Shown: positions 50,966-59,795, counted from the stretch's first letter. The stretch: DNA of 64,000 nucleotides from Rhizobiales bacterium UBA1912 (GCA_002337455.1 DDGC01000014.1:326662-390661), one strand, 5' to 3'. Notes: generated by a model from the sequence alone, not told the origin. Program-made: numbers and translations.

Positions 50966-51882
50966 AGCTGAATCTCCCGGGCGCGCAGCCGCGTCGTGAT
51001 GACACCGGCGACCAGCGCGATGAAGATGAAGATCAAGACGGCCAGCGCCGAACCAAGCCCGAAATCCTGCTGCCCGGCGGACACGTTGCCGAAGGCGGTG
51101 CGATAGAAATAGAGCCCCAGAACGTCGGTCGAACCGAATGGCGAACCATCGAGCCCACCCATGATGAAGGGCAGCTCAAACCAGTTGAAGGCGCCCACGA
51201 ACAGCAGGGTGAAAACGATGGTGGCGCTTGGAGCGACGAGCGGCCAGACGATCTTGGTGATTTTCACCCACTCGCTTTCGGTTTCCATGCGCACGGCATC
51301 GAGGATTTCACCGGGGATGCGCTGCATGCCGGCCAGAAAGACCAGCGTCGGAAACCCGACCATATGCCAGGCCTGGGCAACGATGATGCTCCACAAGGCC
51401 GTTCCGCTTTGCCCCAGCCAGGGCTGCGCCAATTCACCGAGTCCGATGCCCCTGAGGCTGATGTTCACGACACCAAACAGAGGGTGATAAAAAAGCTTGA
51501 AGAGATAGGCGACGATGATTGTCGAGAGCACCACGGGCAGAAACACCGCTATCCGGTGGAAGCGCGCGCCCGGCAGCTCGCGCCAGAGCGCATAGGCCAG
51601 AATGAAGCCCAAACCGTTCTGGAGCACCATGAGCGCAAAAAAGACGATGACGTTGTTCTTGAAGGCATTGATCGTCCAGCTCCTATACGGCTCGACGAAC
51701 AGGACGGTATGGAAGTTCTCCAGCCCGACAAAATCGCCGCGGCGCAGACCCTGCCAGTCAAAGAAGGCATAGGCGAAGGCGGAAATGATCGGATAGACGA
51801 CGAACAGGGCCACAAAGGCCAGGGGCGGCACGATCAGGGCGGTGATCCAGAGACCGCGGCCGGTCATCCTCAATTGTGGCAT
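50962..51882 (-). CDS. Sugar ABC permease, MalF type
   Basis: I start the protein at ATG 51882 (MPQLRMTGRGLW, 306 residues), although the frame is open to a TTG at 51951, because an intercistronic hairpin (51918-51941) occupies that extension. Membrane segments and the EAA loop IPGEILDAVRMETESEWVKI are visible. The ribosome site is weak, which would lower permease output relative to the binding protein upstream. Confidence 0.88.
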   Translation of the reverse strand: MPQLRMTGRGLWITALIVPPLAFVALFVVYPIISAFAYAFFDWQGLRRGDFVGLENFHTVLFVEPYRSWTINAFKNNVIVFFALMVLQNGLGFILAYALWRELPGARFHRIAVFLPVVLSTIIVAYLFKLFYHPLFGVVNISLRGIGLGELAQPWLGQSGTALWSIIVAQAWHMVGFPTLVFLAGMQRIPGEILDAVRMETESEWVKITKIVWPLVAPSATIVFTLLFVGAFNWFELPFIMGGLDGSPFGSTDVLGLYFYRTAFGNVSAGQQDFGLGSALAVLIFIFIALVAGVITTRLRAREIQL

Positions 51883-51917
51883 TACGTGTCGCTTCGCTCT
51901 GGAGATCTCTGTTACGG

Positions 51918-51941
51918 CCCCTCCCCGAGTGCGGGAAGGGG
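51918..51941 (-). other. Intercistronic hairpin after the sugar-binding-protein gene
   Basis: CCCCTCCCC (51918-51926) and GGGAAGGGG (51933-51941) pair with one mismatch, 16 bases beyond the binding-protein stop codon. The arrangement recalls the stabilising palindromes between malE and malF. Confidence 0.6.
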
Positions 51942-51957
51942 TATTTTTCAATGGAGC

Positions 51958-53199
51958 TTAGTCCTGGAAGGGCTCGTACCAGGCCGAAAGGCCGGTGGTG
52001 AGCGCTTCGCCGATGGCTTGAGGTTCGGTTTCGCCGGCGAAGAGCTTTTGCATTTCGCTCTGGATCAGCACCGAGCCGGACGGCTCGCCATAGCGGAAGT
52101 GCGCCAGCATCAGATAGGGGATCGAGGACTGGTTCAGTTCCGCCACCTCGGCCAGCAACGGGTTGTCGAAGCTGACGCCGGGAATTGTCGAGATGTTGTT
52201 GAGCGTATTGGCGAAGGCCTGGCCGAATTCCTGGCTGGCCAGGTAGTTCACGAAGGTGATCGCGGCGTCCTTGTTGGCGCTGGCGGCGTTGACTGCGTAG
52301 CCACCGTCAAAATAGAGCCCGACCAGCTTTTCGTCTTCAGCCGTCTCCCCGGGCGCTGCAAACATGCCCAGTTCGATATCAGGGTTCTGAGCCGCGAAGT
52401 TGGCCAACTCGTACGAACCGCCAATGAACATGGCGGCCATGCCCGAGCTGAAAAGCTGCTGGGCAGAGGGATAGTCAAGACCGATAAAGCCATCGGGGAA
52501 ATAGGACTGGGCGATATCGTTGACAGCGGCGAGCGCGTTGGTGAAGCGCTCGTCGGTGAAGTCGGTTTCACCGGCAACGAGCTCGTTGTAGAAATCAGTG
52601 CCCATCAGCGAGGAGCCCAGGCCAAAGGTTACTGTCTCGTTCTGCCAGGCGGTTGCCGTGCCATTGGCAAAGGGGATAACGCCGGCGTCCAGAAGTGTCT
52701 GGCTCACCGCCTCGAGTTCGGCCCAATCCTGGGGCTCTTCGAGGCCGTTGGCGTCAAAGATCGCCTTGTTATAAATGACAAGCTGGGTCTGGCTGGCGAA
52801 GGGCACAGCGTAGATTGTGCCGTCCGAACGCATGCTTTCGGCGGCCAGCGCGGACTCGGCAAAGTCAGCCAGGGCCGGAACCGTCTCGGTGCTCAGCGGC
52901 TCAAGATAGCCCGCCGACGCAACGTTTTCGAGGCCGCCATAGGCGCGCACCATCATCACATCAGGGCCCGTGCCGCCCGCAAGCGCGGTGGACAGAATGG
53001 TGTTGTAATTGGTGGCTTCGAAGGTCTCGAAGTTGACGGTGATGCCGGGGTTGGCCGCTTCGAACGTGCCGATGAACTGCTCGTAGGCAGCACGGTCTTC
53101 CTGACGCCAGCTCCAGAATGTCAAATCCTGAGCGAGCGCCGGGGCGGCGATGATCACGGCGCCGAGCGCCGCGCTTATACGGATCATAGTGGTTTTCAT
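51958..53199 (-). CDS. Sugar ABC substrate-binding protein (family 1, MalE-like)
   Basis: The 413-residue protein has a signal peptide (MKTTMIRISAALGAVIIAAP, cleavage after ALA) and family 1 landmarks LTFWSWRQEDRAAYEQFIGT, GTGPDVMMVRAYGG, LYFDGGYAVNAASANKDAA and ASQEFGQAFANTL. GAGAGGGA precedes ATG 53199. The ligand is probably an amino sugar, judged from nanE and the kinase in the same operon. Confidence 0.9.
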   Translation of the reverse strand: MKTTMIRISAALGAVIIAAPALAQDLTFWSWRQEDRAAYEQFIGTFEAANPGITVNFETFEATNYNTILSTALAGGTGPDVMMVRAYGGLENVASAGYLEPLSTETVPALADFAESALAAESMRSDGTIYAVPFASQTQLVIYNKAIFDANGLEEPQDWAELEAVSQTLLDAGVIPFANGTATAWQNETVTFGLGSSLMGTDFYNELVAGETDFTDERFTNALAAVNDIAQSYFPDGFIGLDYPSAQQLFSSGMAAMFIGGSYELANFAAQNPDIELGMFAAPGETAEDEKLVGLYFDGGYAVNAASANKDAAITFVNYLASQEFGQAFANTLNNISTIPGVSFDNPLLAEVAELNQSSIPYLMLAHFRYGEPSGSVLIQSEMQKLFAGETEPQAIGEALTTGLSAWYEPFQD

Positions 53200-53245
53200 T
53201 GAGTTCCCTCTCCTTGAAACTTCTGTGGACGGTCTTGTCCGGTGC

Positions 53246-54310
53246 CTAAGGCATCAGCCGCCGACCATCCTCGGCGGAAAAGAAATGCGCTGCGCCCGGA
53301 TCGACAGTCACTGTCACCGGCGCATCAGGCGCAAAATTGTCATTGGGAGCGGTTCGCGCCGCCAGAAGCGTGTCGTCGGCGAGACGAACATAGACGTAGG
53401 CGTTGTCGCCCAGATATTCGGTATAGATCACCTGGCCATGAAACCCTTGGTCGGCATGACCATTGTGCAGCGTCACAGCGTCCGGACGCAGGCCAAGGCG
53501 CTGGCTTTTCTCCTGCGGGAGTGCCTCCATCGCAATCGAGCCGCCGTTGGCCATGCCAAGGCGGGCGCCGTCGCGCGAAACGTCGACGAGCGTCATGCGC
53601 GGCGATCCGATGAAGGTCGCGACAAACGCGTTGGCCGGTCTTTCGTAAAGATCGCGGGGCGAGCCGACCTGTTCGATCCGGCCCGCGTTCATCACAACGA
53701 TCTTGTCGGCCAGGGTCATCGCCTCGACCTGATCGTGGGTCACATAAATCGTCGTGCCGCCGATGTCCCGGTGCAGCCGGGCAATTTCGAGGCGCACCTC
53801 GGAGCGTAGCGCCGCGTCGAGGTTGGAAAGCGGCTCGTCGAGCAGGAAGACGTCGGGTTTGCGCACCAGGGCACGCCCGATGGCAACGCGCTGGCGCTGG
53901 CCGCCCGAGAGCTCGCGCGGCTTTCGCTGCAGCAATTCCTCAAGGCGCAACATGCGAACCGTCTCCGCGATCCGCGCCTCGACTTCCGATTTGTCGAGCC
54001 CCATAAGCCGGGCGCCGAAGGCCATGTTCTCGTAAACGTCCATGTGCGGATAGAGCGCGTAGGACTGGAACACCATGGCGATACCGCGCCGTGATGGCGC
54101 AACCTCGTTCATCAGTTTTCCATTCAGAAAGAACTGACCATCGCTGATCGGATCAAGTCCGGCAATGAGCCGCAACAGGGTGGACTTGCCGCAACCGGAC
54201 GGCCCAACGAACACCACGAGTTCGCGGTCCCCGATATCGAGATCGATCCCGTGCAACACCTCAAAGGACTTGAAGCGCTTCTTGATGCCGCGAAGCGAGA
54301 GTTGGGCCAA
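53246..54310 (-). CDS. Sugar ABC ATPase (MalK/UgpC type), first gene of the operon
   Basis: The 354-residue protein has Walker A GPSGCGKST, signature LSGGQRQRVAIGRAL, Walker B VFLLDEPLSNLD, the switch His in VTHDQVEAM and a C-terminal regulatory OB domain (LGLRPDAVTLHNG). It uses a TTG start at 54310, well supported by GGAGG six bases before it. The promoter with an RpiR-type operator lies about 80 bases upstream. Confidence 0.92.
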   Translation of the reverse strand: MAQLSLRGIKKRFKSFEVLHGIDLDIGDRELVVFVGPSGCGKSTLLRLIAGLDPISDGQFFLNGKLMNEVAPSRRGIAMVFQSYALYPHMDVYENMAFGARLMGLDKSEVEARIAETVRMLRLEELLQRKPRELSGGQRQRVAIGRALVRKPDVFLLDEPLSNLDAALRSEVRLEIARLHRDIGGTTIYVTHDQVEAMTLADKIVVMNAGRIEQVGSPRDLYERPANAFVATFIGSPRMTLVDVSRDGARLGMANGGSIAMEALPQEKSQRLGLRPDAVTLHNGHADQGFHGQVIYTEYLGDNAYVYVRLADDTLLAARTAPNDNFAPDAPVTVTVDPGAAHFFSAEDGRRLMP

Positions 54311-54383
54311 TTCGATCCTCCGTCTGCCCTACCGGTCAGGCAGGCTTCCCAGTCGCGCAAGCCTCGACCGAGACTTGCCACGA

Positions 54384-54417
54384 TGGAATACTAAATTCCA
54401 AAAAAGTTCAATGTCAA
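54384..54417 (-). promoter_or_regulatory. Promoter of the sugar ABC operon with RpiR-type operator
   Basis: On the minus strand a perfect -35 TTGACA (54412-54417) is followed at 18 bases by -10 TAGTAT (54388-54393). The -10 lies inside a perfect dyad TGGAAT-ACTAA-ATTCCA (54384-54400). A repressor bound there would block polymerase. The same dyad occurs at the murQ promoter. Confidence 0.75.
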
Positions 54418-54496
54418 GAATATACAATTACTACACAGCGATGACGACGTCACGGCGCGGCGATGGCCACGCGGTGAACGTCGCTAACCGACTGCG

Positions 54497-55348
54497 CTAG
54501 CGCTGTTTAAGAACCGTAACGGCCGTTTCGCTGCTGTGGATATAGTCGTGGGCGTCCGGCTGGCGGCGAATCAACAGGATGAACAGCATGTCCATGAGCA
54601 TCAATTGCGCGTCGCGCGAGGTGATGGCGGAGGAGCGCACACGCTCCTCATCGGCAACGGTAAACAGGTGGATGTCGGCCAGGTCGATCAGCGGGTTGGG
54701 CTGCAACCCGGTCATCGAGATCACCGTGGCGCCCCGCTGCTTGGCGATCTCGACGATCCGCAACGTTTCAACGCTGCGCCCGGAATGGGACAGGGCCAGC
54801 AACACGTCCGCCTGGTTGAGGGCCGAGGCATTGGAAATCTGGATGTGGCTGTCGCTGTCGATCAGCGCCATGCGCCCCAGCTTGAGCAGCTTGTAGGAAA
54901 AATCCTTGGCGACCAGAGAAGACGCCCCCACGCCAGCAAGTTGAATTTTCCTCGCATTTACAAGGGCATCCACCGCCAGGTCGATTGTCTGCTCGTTGTT
55001 GGCCGCCAGGGTTTCACGCATCGAGAGCAGTTTGCTGCCGATGAGCTTTTGCAGGATGGTGATATAGCTGTCGCTGGCATCGATGGTGCCGTGGATAACC
55101 CCACCCGGCGCGTGCCATTCGAGCGCCTTGGCCTTGTTCACTGCAAGCTTGAGCTGCTGGTAGCCGGCATAGCCCAGTTTCTGGCTGAACTTGACGACAC
55201 TGGACTGGCTACGCCCAGTGACGTTGGCCAGCGCCGCTGACGACAGGGTCAGCATCTGTTCGGGATGATCGATGATGAATTGGGCGATCTGCCGGTCAGC
55301 CTGGGTCATGGACTCCAGCTTGGCGCTGAGAATTTTCAGAATGGACAT
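54497..55348 (-). CDS. RpiR-family transcriptional regulator (HTH + SIS), MurR-like
   Basis: The 283-residue protein starts MSILKILSAKLESMTQADRQ with GGGAG upstream. The N-terminal HTH_6 domain ends in VTGRSQSSVVKFSQKLGYAG, and the SIS sugar-phosphate-binding domain has IQLAGVGASSLVAKDFSYKL and VLLALSHSGRSVETLRI. RpiR/MurR proteins bind phosphorylated sugars such as MurNAc-6-P. It lies between two divergent operons that both carry the same operator, so it probably represses both. An upstream-extended open frame has no HTH-related sequence and is discarded. Confidence 0.9.
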   Translation of the reverse strand: MSILKILSAKLESMTQADRQIAQFIIDHPEQMLTLSSAALANVTGRSQSSVVKFSQKLGYAGYQQLKLAVNKAKALEWHAPGGVIHGTIDASDSYITILQKLIGSKLLSMRETLAANNEQTIDLAVDALVNARKIQLAGVGASSLVAKDFSYKLLKLGRMALIDSDSHIQISNASALNQADVLLALSHSGRSVETLRIVEIAKQRGATVISMTGLQPNPLIDLADIHLFTVADEERVRSSAITSRDAQLMLMDMLFILLIRRQPDAHDYIHSSETAVTVLKQR

Positions 55349-55487
55349 GCTGGCTCCCGTAACGCCGGGCCCTGATCCCAAGCCTCGTAATCCGAGGTCT
55401 AGAGGGTACGGGCGCGTGATTGCAACCGAGTTCTCCTCTGCCCCCAGAACAGGCGAACCGCCATGGTCGACGCGGGGCACATTAAAT

Positions 55488-55539
55488 GGAATACAATATT
55501 CCTTGTTTCGTTGACACCCGGAATATTCACTTCTAACAT
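55488..55539 (+). promoter_or_regulatory. murQ promoter with RpiR-type operators
   Basis: A perfect -35 TTGACA (55511-55516) and -10 TAACAT (55534-55539) are 17 bases apart. Just upstream of the -35 is the dyad GGAAT-ACAAT-ATTCC (55488-55502), and a second palindrome GAATATTC (55521-55528) lies in the spacer. The first dyad matches that at 54384-54400 in arm sequence and spacing. It could also act on the divergent rpiR promoter. Confidence 0.75.
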
Positions 55540-55566
55540 CGTTCCCGGAATTTGAGCAAAGGCACC

Positions 55567-56502
55567 ATGGCAAAAACGACCCTGATGGCAGAGCTGGGAC
55601 AGCTCGTTTCCGAGGCCCGCAATCCCGACACCTTGCAGATCGACCTGATGTCGACGCCGCAGATACTCGCGGCGATGAACGCAGAAGATGCGCGGGTGGC
55701 CGATGCAGTGCGCACGGTACTCCCCGAGGTCGCCGCAGCCGTTGAGCGCATTGTCGAAGCCTTCAAGACCGGCGGACGTCTGATCTACATGGGCGCCGGC
55801 ACCAGCGGCCGGCTGGGCGTCCTCGACGCCTCGGAATGCCCGCCCACTTTCGGCGTGCCCGAGGGCATGGTTGTCGGCCTCATCGCCGGCGGTGACCGGG
55901 CCCTGCGCCACCCCATCGAGGGCGCCGAAGATTCTCCTGACGAAGGGCGTCGTGACCTTGAGAAGGTCGAGCTTTCGCCCAAGGATGTCGTGGTCGGCAT
56001 CGCGGTCAGCGGGCGCACGCCATACGTCATCGGTGGCCTTGCCTATGCCAAGGAGGTTGGCGCCGTCACAACCTCGCTGTGCTGCAATCCCGATTCCGCC
56101 ATCGCCCGGATGGCCGACATCGCCATTTCACCGGTGGTTGGCCCCGAAGCGCTGACCGGCTCGACCCGGCTCAAATCGGGCACCGCACAAAAGCTGGTGC
56201 TCAACATGCTGACCACGGCCAGCATGATCCGCAGCGGAAAGTCGTATGAAAACCTGATGGTCGACCTCTCGGTCAGCAATGAAAAGCTCGCCGCCCGCGC
56301 CACGCGTATGCTGGTCGAAGTCACCGGCTGCTCGCCCGCCGAGGCGGAGGACTACCTTGTCGCCAGCAACAACAATGTGAAACTGGCGATCCTCATGGCG
56401 CTGACCGGGCTCGATGCGGCCGAAGGCGAGCGCGCTCTTCGTGATGCCGATGGCTTCCTGCGCCGCGCCGCCGCCCAGCATAAGCCTCGCGCTGCGGGCT
56501 GA
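55567..56502 (+). CDS. murQ: N-acetylmuramic acid 6-phosphate etherase
   Basis: The 311-residue SIS-fold lyase has SEARNPDTLQIDLMSTPQIL near the N-terminus, the catalytic glutamate in GAGTSGRLGVLDASECPPTF and the second acidic residue in GAEDSPDEGRRD, followed by GIAVSGRTPYVIGGL and SNEKLAARATRML. It splits MurNAc-6-P into GlcNAc-6-P and D-lactate. ATG 55567 with AAAGG upstream is preferred over a TTG five codons earlier. It leads an operon for cell-wall fragment use. Confidence 0.95.
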   Translation: MAKTTLMAELGQLVSEARNPDTLQIDLMSTPQILAAMNAEDARVADAVRTVLPEVAAAVERIVEAFKTGGRLIYMGAGTSGRLGVLDASECPPTFGVPEGMVVGLIAGGDRALRHPIEGAEDSPDEGRRDLEKVELSPKDVVVGIAVSGRTPYVIGGLAYAKEVGAVTTSLCCNPDSAIARMADIAISPVVGPEALTGSTRLKSGTAQKLVLNMLTTASMIRSGKSYENLMVDLSVSNEKLAARATRMLVEVTGCSPAEAEDYLVASNNNVKLAILMALTGLDAAEGERALRDADGFLRRAAAQHKPRAAG

Positions 56503-56513
56503 GCGGGACAGCC

Positions 56514-57008
56514 ATGGATCTGCTCGTCAATCTCTACAGCCGCCGCATGGATGCCCTCAAAGCGCGCGCCGAGAAGGTCGACGCCACGATCAGGGTCGCC
56601 CTGCCGCCGGAACAGCACATCATCAAGGATTGGGTCCAGGCCCATTTCAGCGAATATTGGGTGAGCGAAGTCACCGCCGCCATGGCGCACCAGCCGCCGG
56701 GCTGCGTTATCGCCACCATTGACGGCCAACTCGTGGGCTTTGCCTGCTACGACGCCACCGCCCGCGGCTTTTTCGGCCCCACCGGGGTTTCCCAAGATCA
56801 GCGTGGCAAGGGGATAGGGGTGGCCCTGTTCTATCACACGCTGGCGGCCATGAAGACACACGGCTATGCCTACGCCATCGTCGGTTCGGCTGGCCCCGTC
56901 GATTTCTACGTGGGCGCAGCCGACGCCATGCCCATCCCCACGGACAATCAAGACATCTATCAGGGCTTGTTGCGCGTCAGCCAGCCGGCCGAAGGAATTG
57001 CACAATGA
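56514..57008 (+). CDS. GNAT-family N-acetyltransferase
   Basis: The 164-residue protein has the acetyl-CoA-binding motif GVSQDQRGKGIGVALFYHTL and strands VIATIDGQLVGFACYD before it; VGSAGPVDFYVGAADAMPI is near the C-terminus. It lies between murQ and nagZ, overlapping nagZ by ATGA, so an amino-sugar or D-amino-acid/peptide amine is the likely acceptor. Its exact substrate is not deducible. Confidence 0.88.
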   Translation: MDLLVNLYSRRMDALKARAEKVDATIRVALPPEQHIIKDWVQAHFSEYWVSEVTAAMAHQPPGCVIATIDGQLVGFACYDATARGFFGPTGVSQDQRGKGIGVALFYHTLAAMKTHGYAYAIVGSAGPVDFYVGAADAMPIPTDNQDIYQGLLRVSQPAEGIAQ

Positions 57009-58024
57009 CTACCCCCCTGGCCCTCTTCGTCGGCATGCCCGGCCTTGAGCTCACGCCGTCCGAGGCCGCTTTCTTCCGCGAGGCCAATCCCTTCGGCCTT
57101 TTCCTGTTCCGGCGCAATCTCGAGACCCCCGAACAGATACGGCACCTGTGTGCCCAGTTCCGCGAAGCGGTGGGGCGCGAGGACGCGCCGGTCTATATCG
57201 ATCAGGAGGGGGGCCGCGTGCAGCGGCTCGACAATGGCAATTGGCCGCTGTTCCGCCCGCTCGGCAATTTCGGCGCCCTGGCCCGCAAGGATCTGGAGTT
57301 GGGCAAGCGCGCGCTGCGCCTGTCGACACTCGCCATGGGGTCGATGATGGCCGAGCTGGGCATCGGCAGCGGCACAACGCCGGTGGTCGATCTGGCCCGC
57401 AAGGACACCCATGACGTTATCGGGCAGCGCGCCTTTGGCGACGATCCCGAACTTGTCACGGCCCTTGGCCGCGTCGTCGTCGATGCCATGCTCGAAGTGG
57501 GCGAAATGCCCATCATCAAGCACATACCGGGCTATGGCCGGGTGAGCGTTGATCCCCATTTCGACTGCCCCATCGTCGATGCCGGCGTCGAGGACATGCG
57601 CGATACCGATTTCCGTCCCTTCGTCGCGCTCAGGGATGCGCCTTGGGCAATGGTAGCCCACCTGATCTTTACCCGGATCGACAGCGAGCGCCCTGCCTCT
57701 GTCTCACCGATCGTGTGCGACATGATCCGCAAGAATCTTGGCTATGACGGGGTGCTTATCACCGACTGCCTCACCATGGAGGCATTGACCGGAACATGGC
57801 CGGAGCGGGTGCAGGCTGCGCTCGATGCCGGCTACGACATTGCCCTGCACAGCCAGGGCGATCTGGCGGCCAGCGAGGCGGCGGCGAAAGCGGCGCGTCC
57901 GCTGAGCACTCAAAGCCTCGCCCGCATTGACCGCGCCAACAAAAGGCTCGGCTCGGACCGTGTCGACGTGCAGGCCCTGCACGCCGAAGTGGAGGAAATA
58001 TTTAGGGAGAACGGCTTCGCCTGA
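57005..58024 (+). CDS. nagZ: Glycoside hydrolase family 3 beta-N-acetylhexosaminidase (NagZ-like)
   Basis: The 339-residue protein has PVYIDQEGGRVQRLDNGNWP, IKHIPGYGRVSVDPHFDCP and LITDCLTMEALTG. NagZ enzymes use an Asp-His dyad in a loop usually written KHFPGHG...DSH; here the loop reads KHIPGYG...DPH, keeping Asp and His but changing two neighbours. The nucleophile Asp in ITDCLTME is present. No signal peptide, so it cleaves GlcNAc from imported muropeptides in the cytoplasm, before kinase and MurQ steps. Confidence 0.9.
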   Translation: MTTPLALFVGMPGLELTPSEAAFFREANPFGLFLFRRNLETPEQIRHLCAQFREAVGREDAPVYIDQEGGRVQRLDNGNWPLFRPLGNFGALARKDLELGKRALRLSTLAMGSMMAELGIGSGTTPVVDLARKDTHDVIGQRAFGDDPELVTALGRVVVDAMLEVGEMPIIKHIPGYGRVSVDPHFDCPIVDAGVEDMRDTDFRPFVALRDAPWAMVAHLIFTRIDSERPASVSPIVCDMIRKNLGYDGVLITDCLTMEALTGTWPERVQAALDAGYDIALHSQGDLAASEAAAKAARPLSTQSLARIDRANKRLGSDRVDVQALHAEVEEIFRENGFA

Positions 58025-58058
58025 GCGCGCTGTCGATCAAGCAAGGAGAGAGATTACA

Positions 58059-59726
58059 ATGGCAAGGACTTCATGGATTGCAGCCGCATCCGTACTGACT
58101 TTGCTGGCGGCAGCGCCGGCACATGCTCAGGACAGCGGCAATGTTCTGACCCTCAGTTCGGAACAGACCACCACTTTCGTGCGCAACTTCAACCCCTTCG
58201 GCCAGACGTCGGCGCGCTATACGACGCTCGACTTCATGTATGAGCCGCTGGTGGTTTTCAACCGGCTCAACAGCAATGAGCCCCATTTCCGTCTGGCCGA
58301 AAGCTTTGAGCTGGCGGACGACCTCACCTCGATCACCTTCATCCTTCGCGAAGGTCTCATGTGGTCCGACGGTGAGCCGTTGACCGCTGACGATGTCGTT
58401 TTCACGTATGACTACATCAAGCAGTTCCCGGCGCTCGATTTCATTTCCGTTTCGGCCCAGCTCGCTTCGGTCGAAAAAATCGATGACCGGACGGTTCGGT
58501 TCAATCTCAACGAACCCAATTCGCTGATCGCCAACACCCTCGTGGGCATGCCCATCGTGCCCGAGCACATCTGGGCCGATATCGAAGACCCGGTGACCTT
58601 CGCCAATGAGAACCCGGTCGGTTCCGGTCCGATGACCGAGATCACCCGCTTCACCCCGCAGGTCTATGAACAGTGCGCCAATCCCCACTATTGGGATGCG
58701 GACAATCTGGATGTGGATTGCCTGCGCATGCCCCAGCTTGCCGACAACCCGCAGGTTCTTGCGGCACTGGCCGATGGCACGCTGGATTGGGCGACGAGCT
58801 TCATCCCCGATATCGACAACACCTTCGTCGCCAAGGACCCAGAGCACCACAAATACTGGTTCACGCCGTCCAGCCTTGTGTCCTTCCAGATCAGCATGAC
58901 GACGCCCGACGAGAACAACCGCAAGGCGTTCAACGACGTCGACTTCCGCCGCGCGCTTTCCATGCTCATCGACCGCCAGACAATCATCGACATTGCCGGT
59001 TATGGCTATCCGCTGATCAACGAAGATCCCGCCATGCTCGGTGAGCTCTACAAGAGCTTCGCCAATCCCCAAGTCGAGGCAGAATTTGGCCAGTATGGCA
59101 GGTTCGACCTTGAAGCGGGCATGGCTCTGCTCGACGAGGCCGGTTATGTCGACGCCGATGGCGACGGTTTCCGTAACAATCCCGATGGCAGCCCAATCGC
59201 CATCGACATCATGGTGCCCAATGGCTGGACCGACTGGATCGATGCGGTCCAGATTTCCATGGAGAGCCTGACCGAAGCCGGGCTCAACGTGAAGATGAGC
59301 ACGCCGGAAGCCGCGGTTTGGACCTCGGGGCTGATCTCGGGTGAGTATTCGATGACGCTGAACGCCCTAGCGTCGGCAGCCAACCCTTACTTCCCTTATA
59401 TCCGCTCCTTCAACCCGAACGATTTTGGCAAGAGCCGCTTCACCGCTCCCCATTGGGAGAATGAAGAGGTCATGGACCTTCTTGAGCAGTACACCCAGAT
59501 CAAGGACCCGGCCGAAGCCACTGAGGTCATGGACCAGATCCAGATGATCGTTGCGGAAGCCATGCCGGTCATCCCGGTCTATAACAGCCCCTCGTTCTAC
59601 CAGTACAACACGAGCCGCTTTACCGGCTGGGCAGATGCCGACAATCCGAAATTCTCTCCGGTTGTCTCCAATGCCAATCCGGCGCGCCTGCTCCAGTTGC
59701 TCGATCTGGAACCGGTCGCCCAATAA
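58059..59726 (+). CDS. Peptide/oligopeptide ABC substrate-binding protein (family 5)
   Basis: The 555-residue protein has a signal peptide (MARTSWIAAASVLTLLAAAP, cleavage after AHA) and family 5 landmarks: FILREGLMWSDGEPLTADDV, FTYDYIKQFP, VGSGPMTEITRF, FRRALSMLIDRQTIIDIAG and ALLDEAGYVDADGDGF. GCAAGGAGAG precedes ATG 58059. Placed after nagZ, it most likely binds muropeptides or murein peptides. Confidence 0.92.
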   Translation: MARTSWIAAASVLTLLAAAPAHAQDSGNVLTLSSEQTTTFVRNFNPFGQTSARYTTLDFMYEPLVVFNRLNSNEPHFRLAESFELADDLTSITFILREGLMWSDGEPLTADDVVFTYDYIKQFPALDFISVSAQLASVEKIDDRTVRFNLNEPNSLIANTLVGMPIVPEHIWADIEDPVTFANENPVGSGPMTEITRFTPQVYEQCANPHYWDADNLDVDCLRMPQLADNPQVLAALADGTLDWATSFIPDIDNTFVAKDPEHHKYWFTPSSLVSFQISMTTPDENNRKAFNDVDFRRALSMLIDRQTIIDIAGYGYPLINEDPAMLGELYKSFANPQVEAEFGQYGRFDLEAGMALLDEAGYVDADGDGFRNNPDGSPIAIDIMVPNGWTDWIDAVQISMESLTEAGLNVKMSTPEAAVWTSGLISGEYSMTLNALASAANPYFPYIRSFNPNDFGKSRFTAPHWENEEVMDLLEQYTQIKDPAEATEVMDQIQMIVAEAMPVIPVYNSPSFYQYNTSRFTGWADADNPKFSPVVSNANPARLLQLLDLEPVAQ

Positions 59727-59742
59727 GGCAGACTTCACCCCT

Positions 59743-59766
59743 GGAGGCGCGCCAAGGCGCGTCTCC
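59743..59766 (+). other. Intercistronic hairpin after the peptide-binding-protein gene
   Basis: GGAGGCGCGCC (59743-59753) and GGCGCGTCTCC (59756-59766) pair over eleven positions with one mismatch and a two-base loop, 16 bases after the stop codon. Confidence 0.6.
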
Positions 59767-59795
59767 TCTCGTTCTTTTCAGGAGGACACATCACC

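Noticed and set aside
51364..53202. A 612-codon plus-strand open frame across the MalF and MalE-like genes
   Set aside because: It is antisense to two well-supported transport genes with clear motifs and signal peptide.
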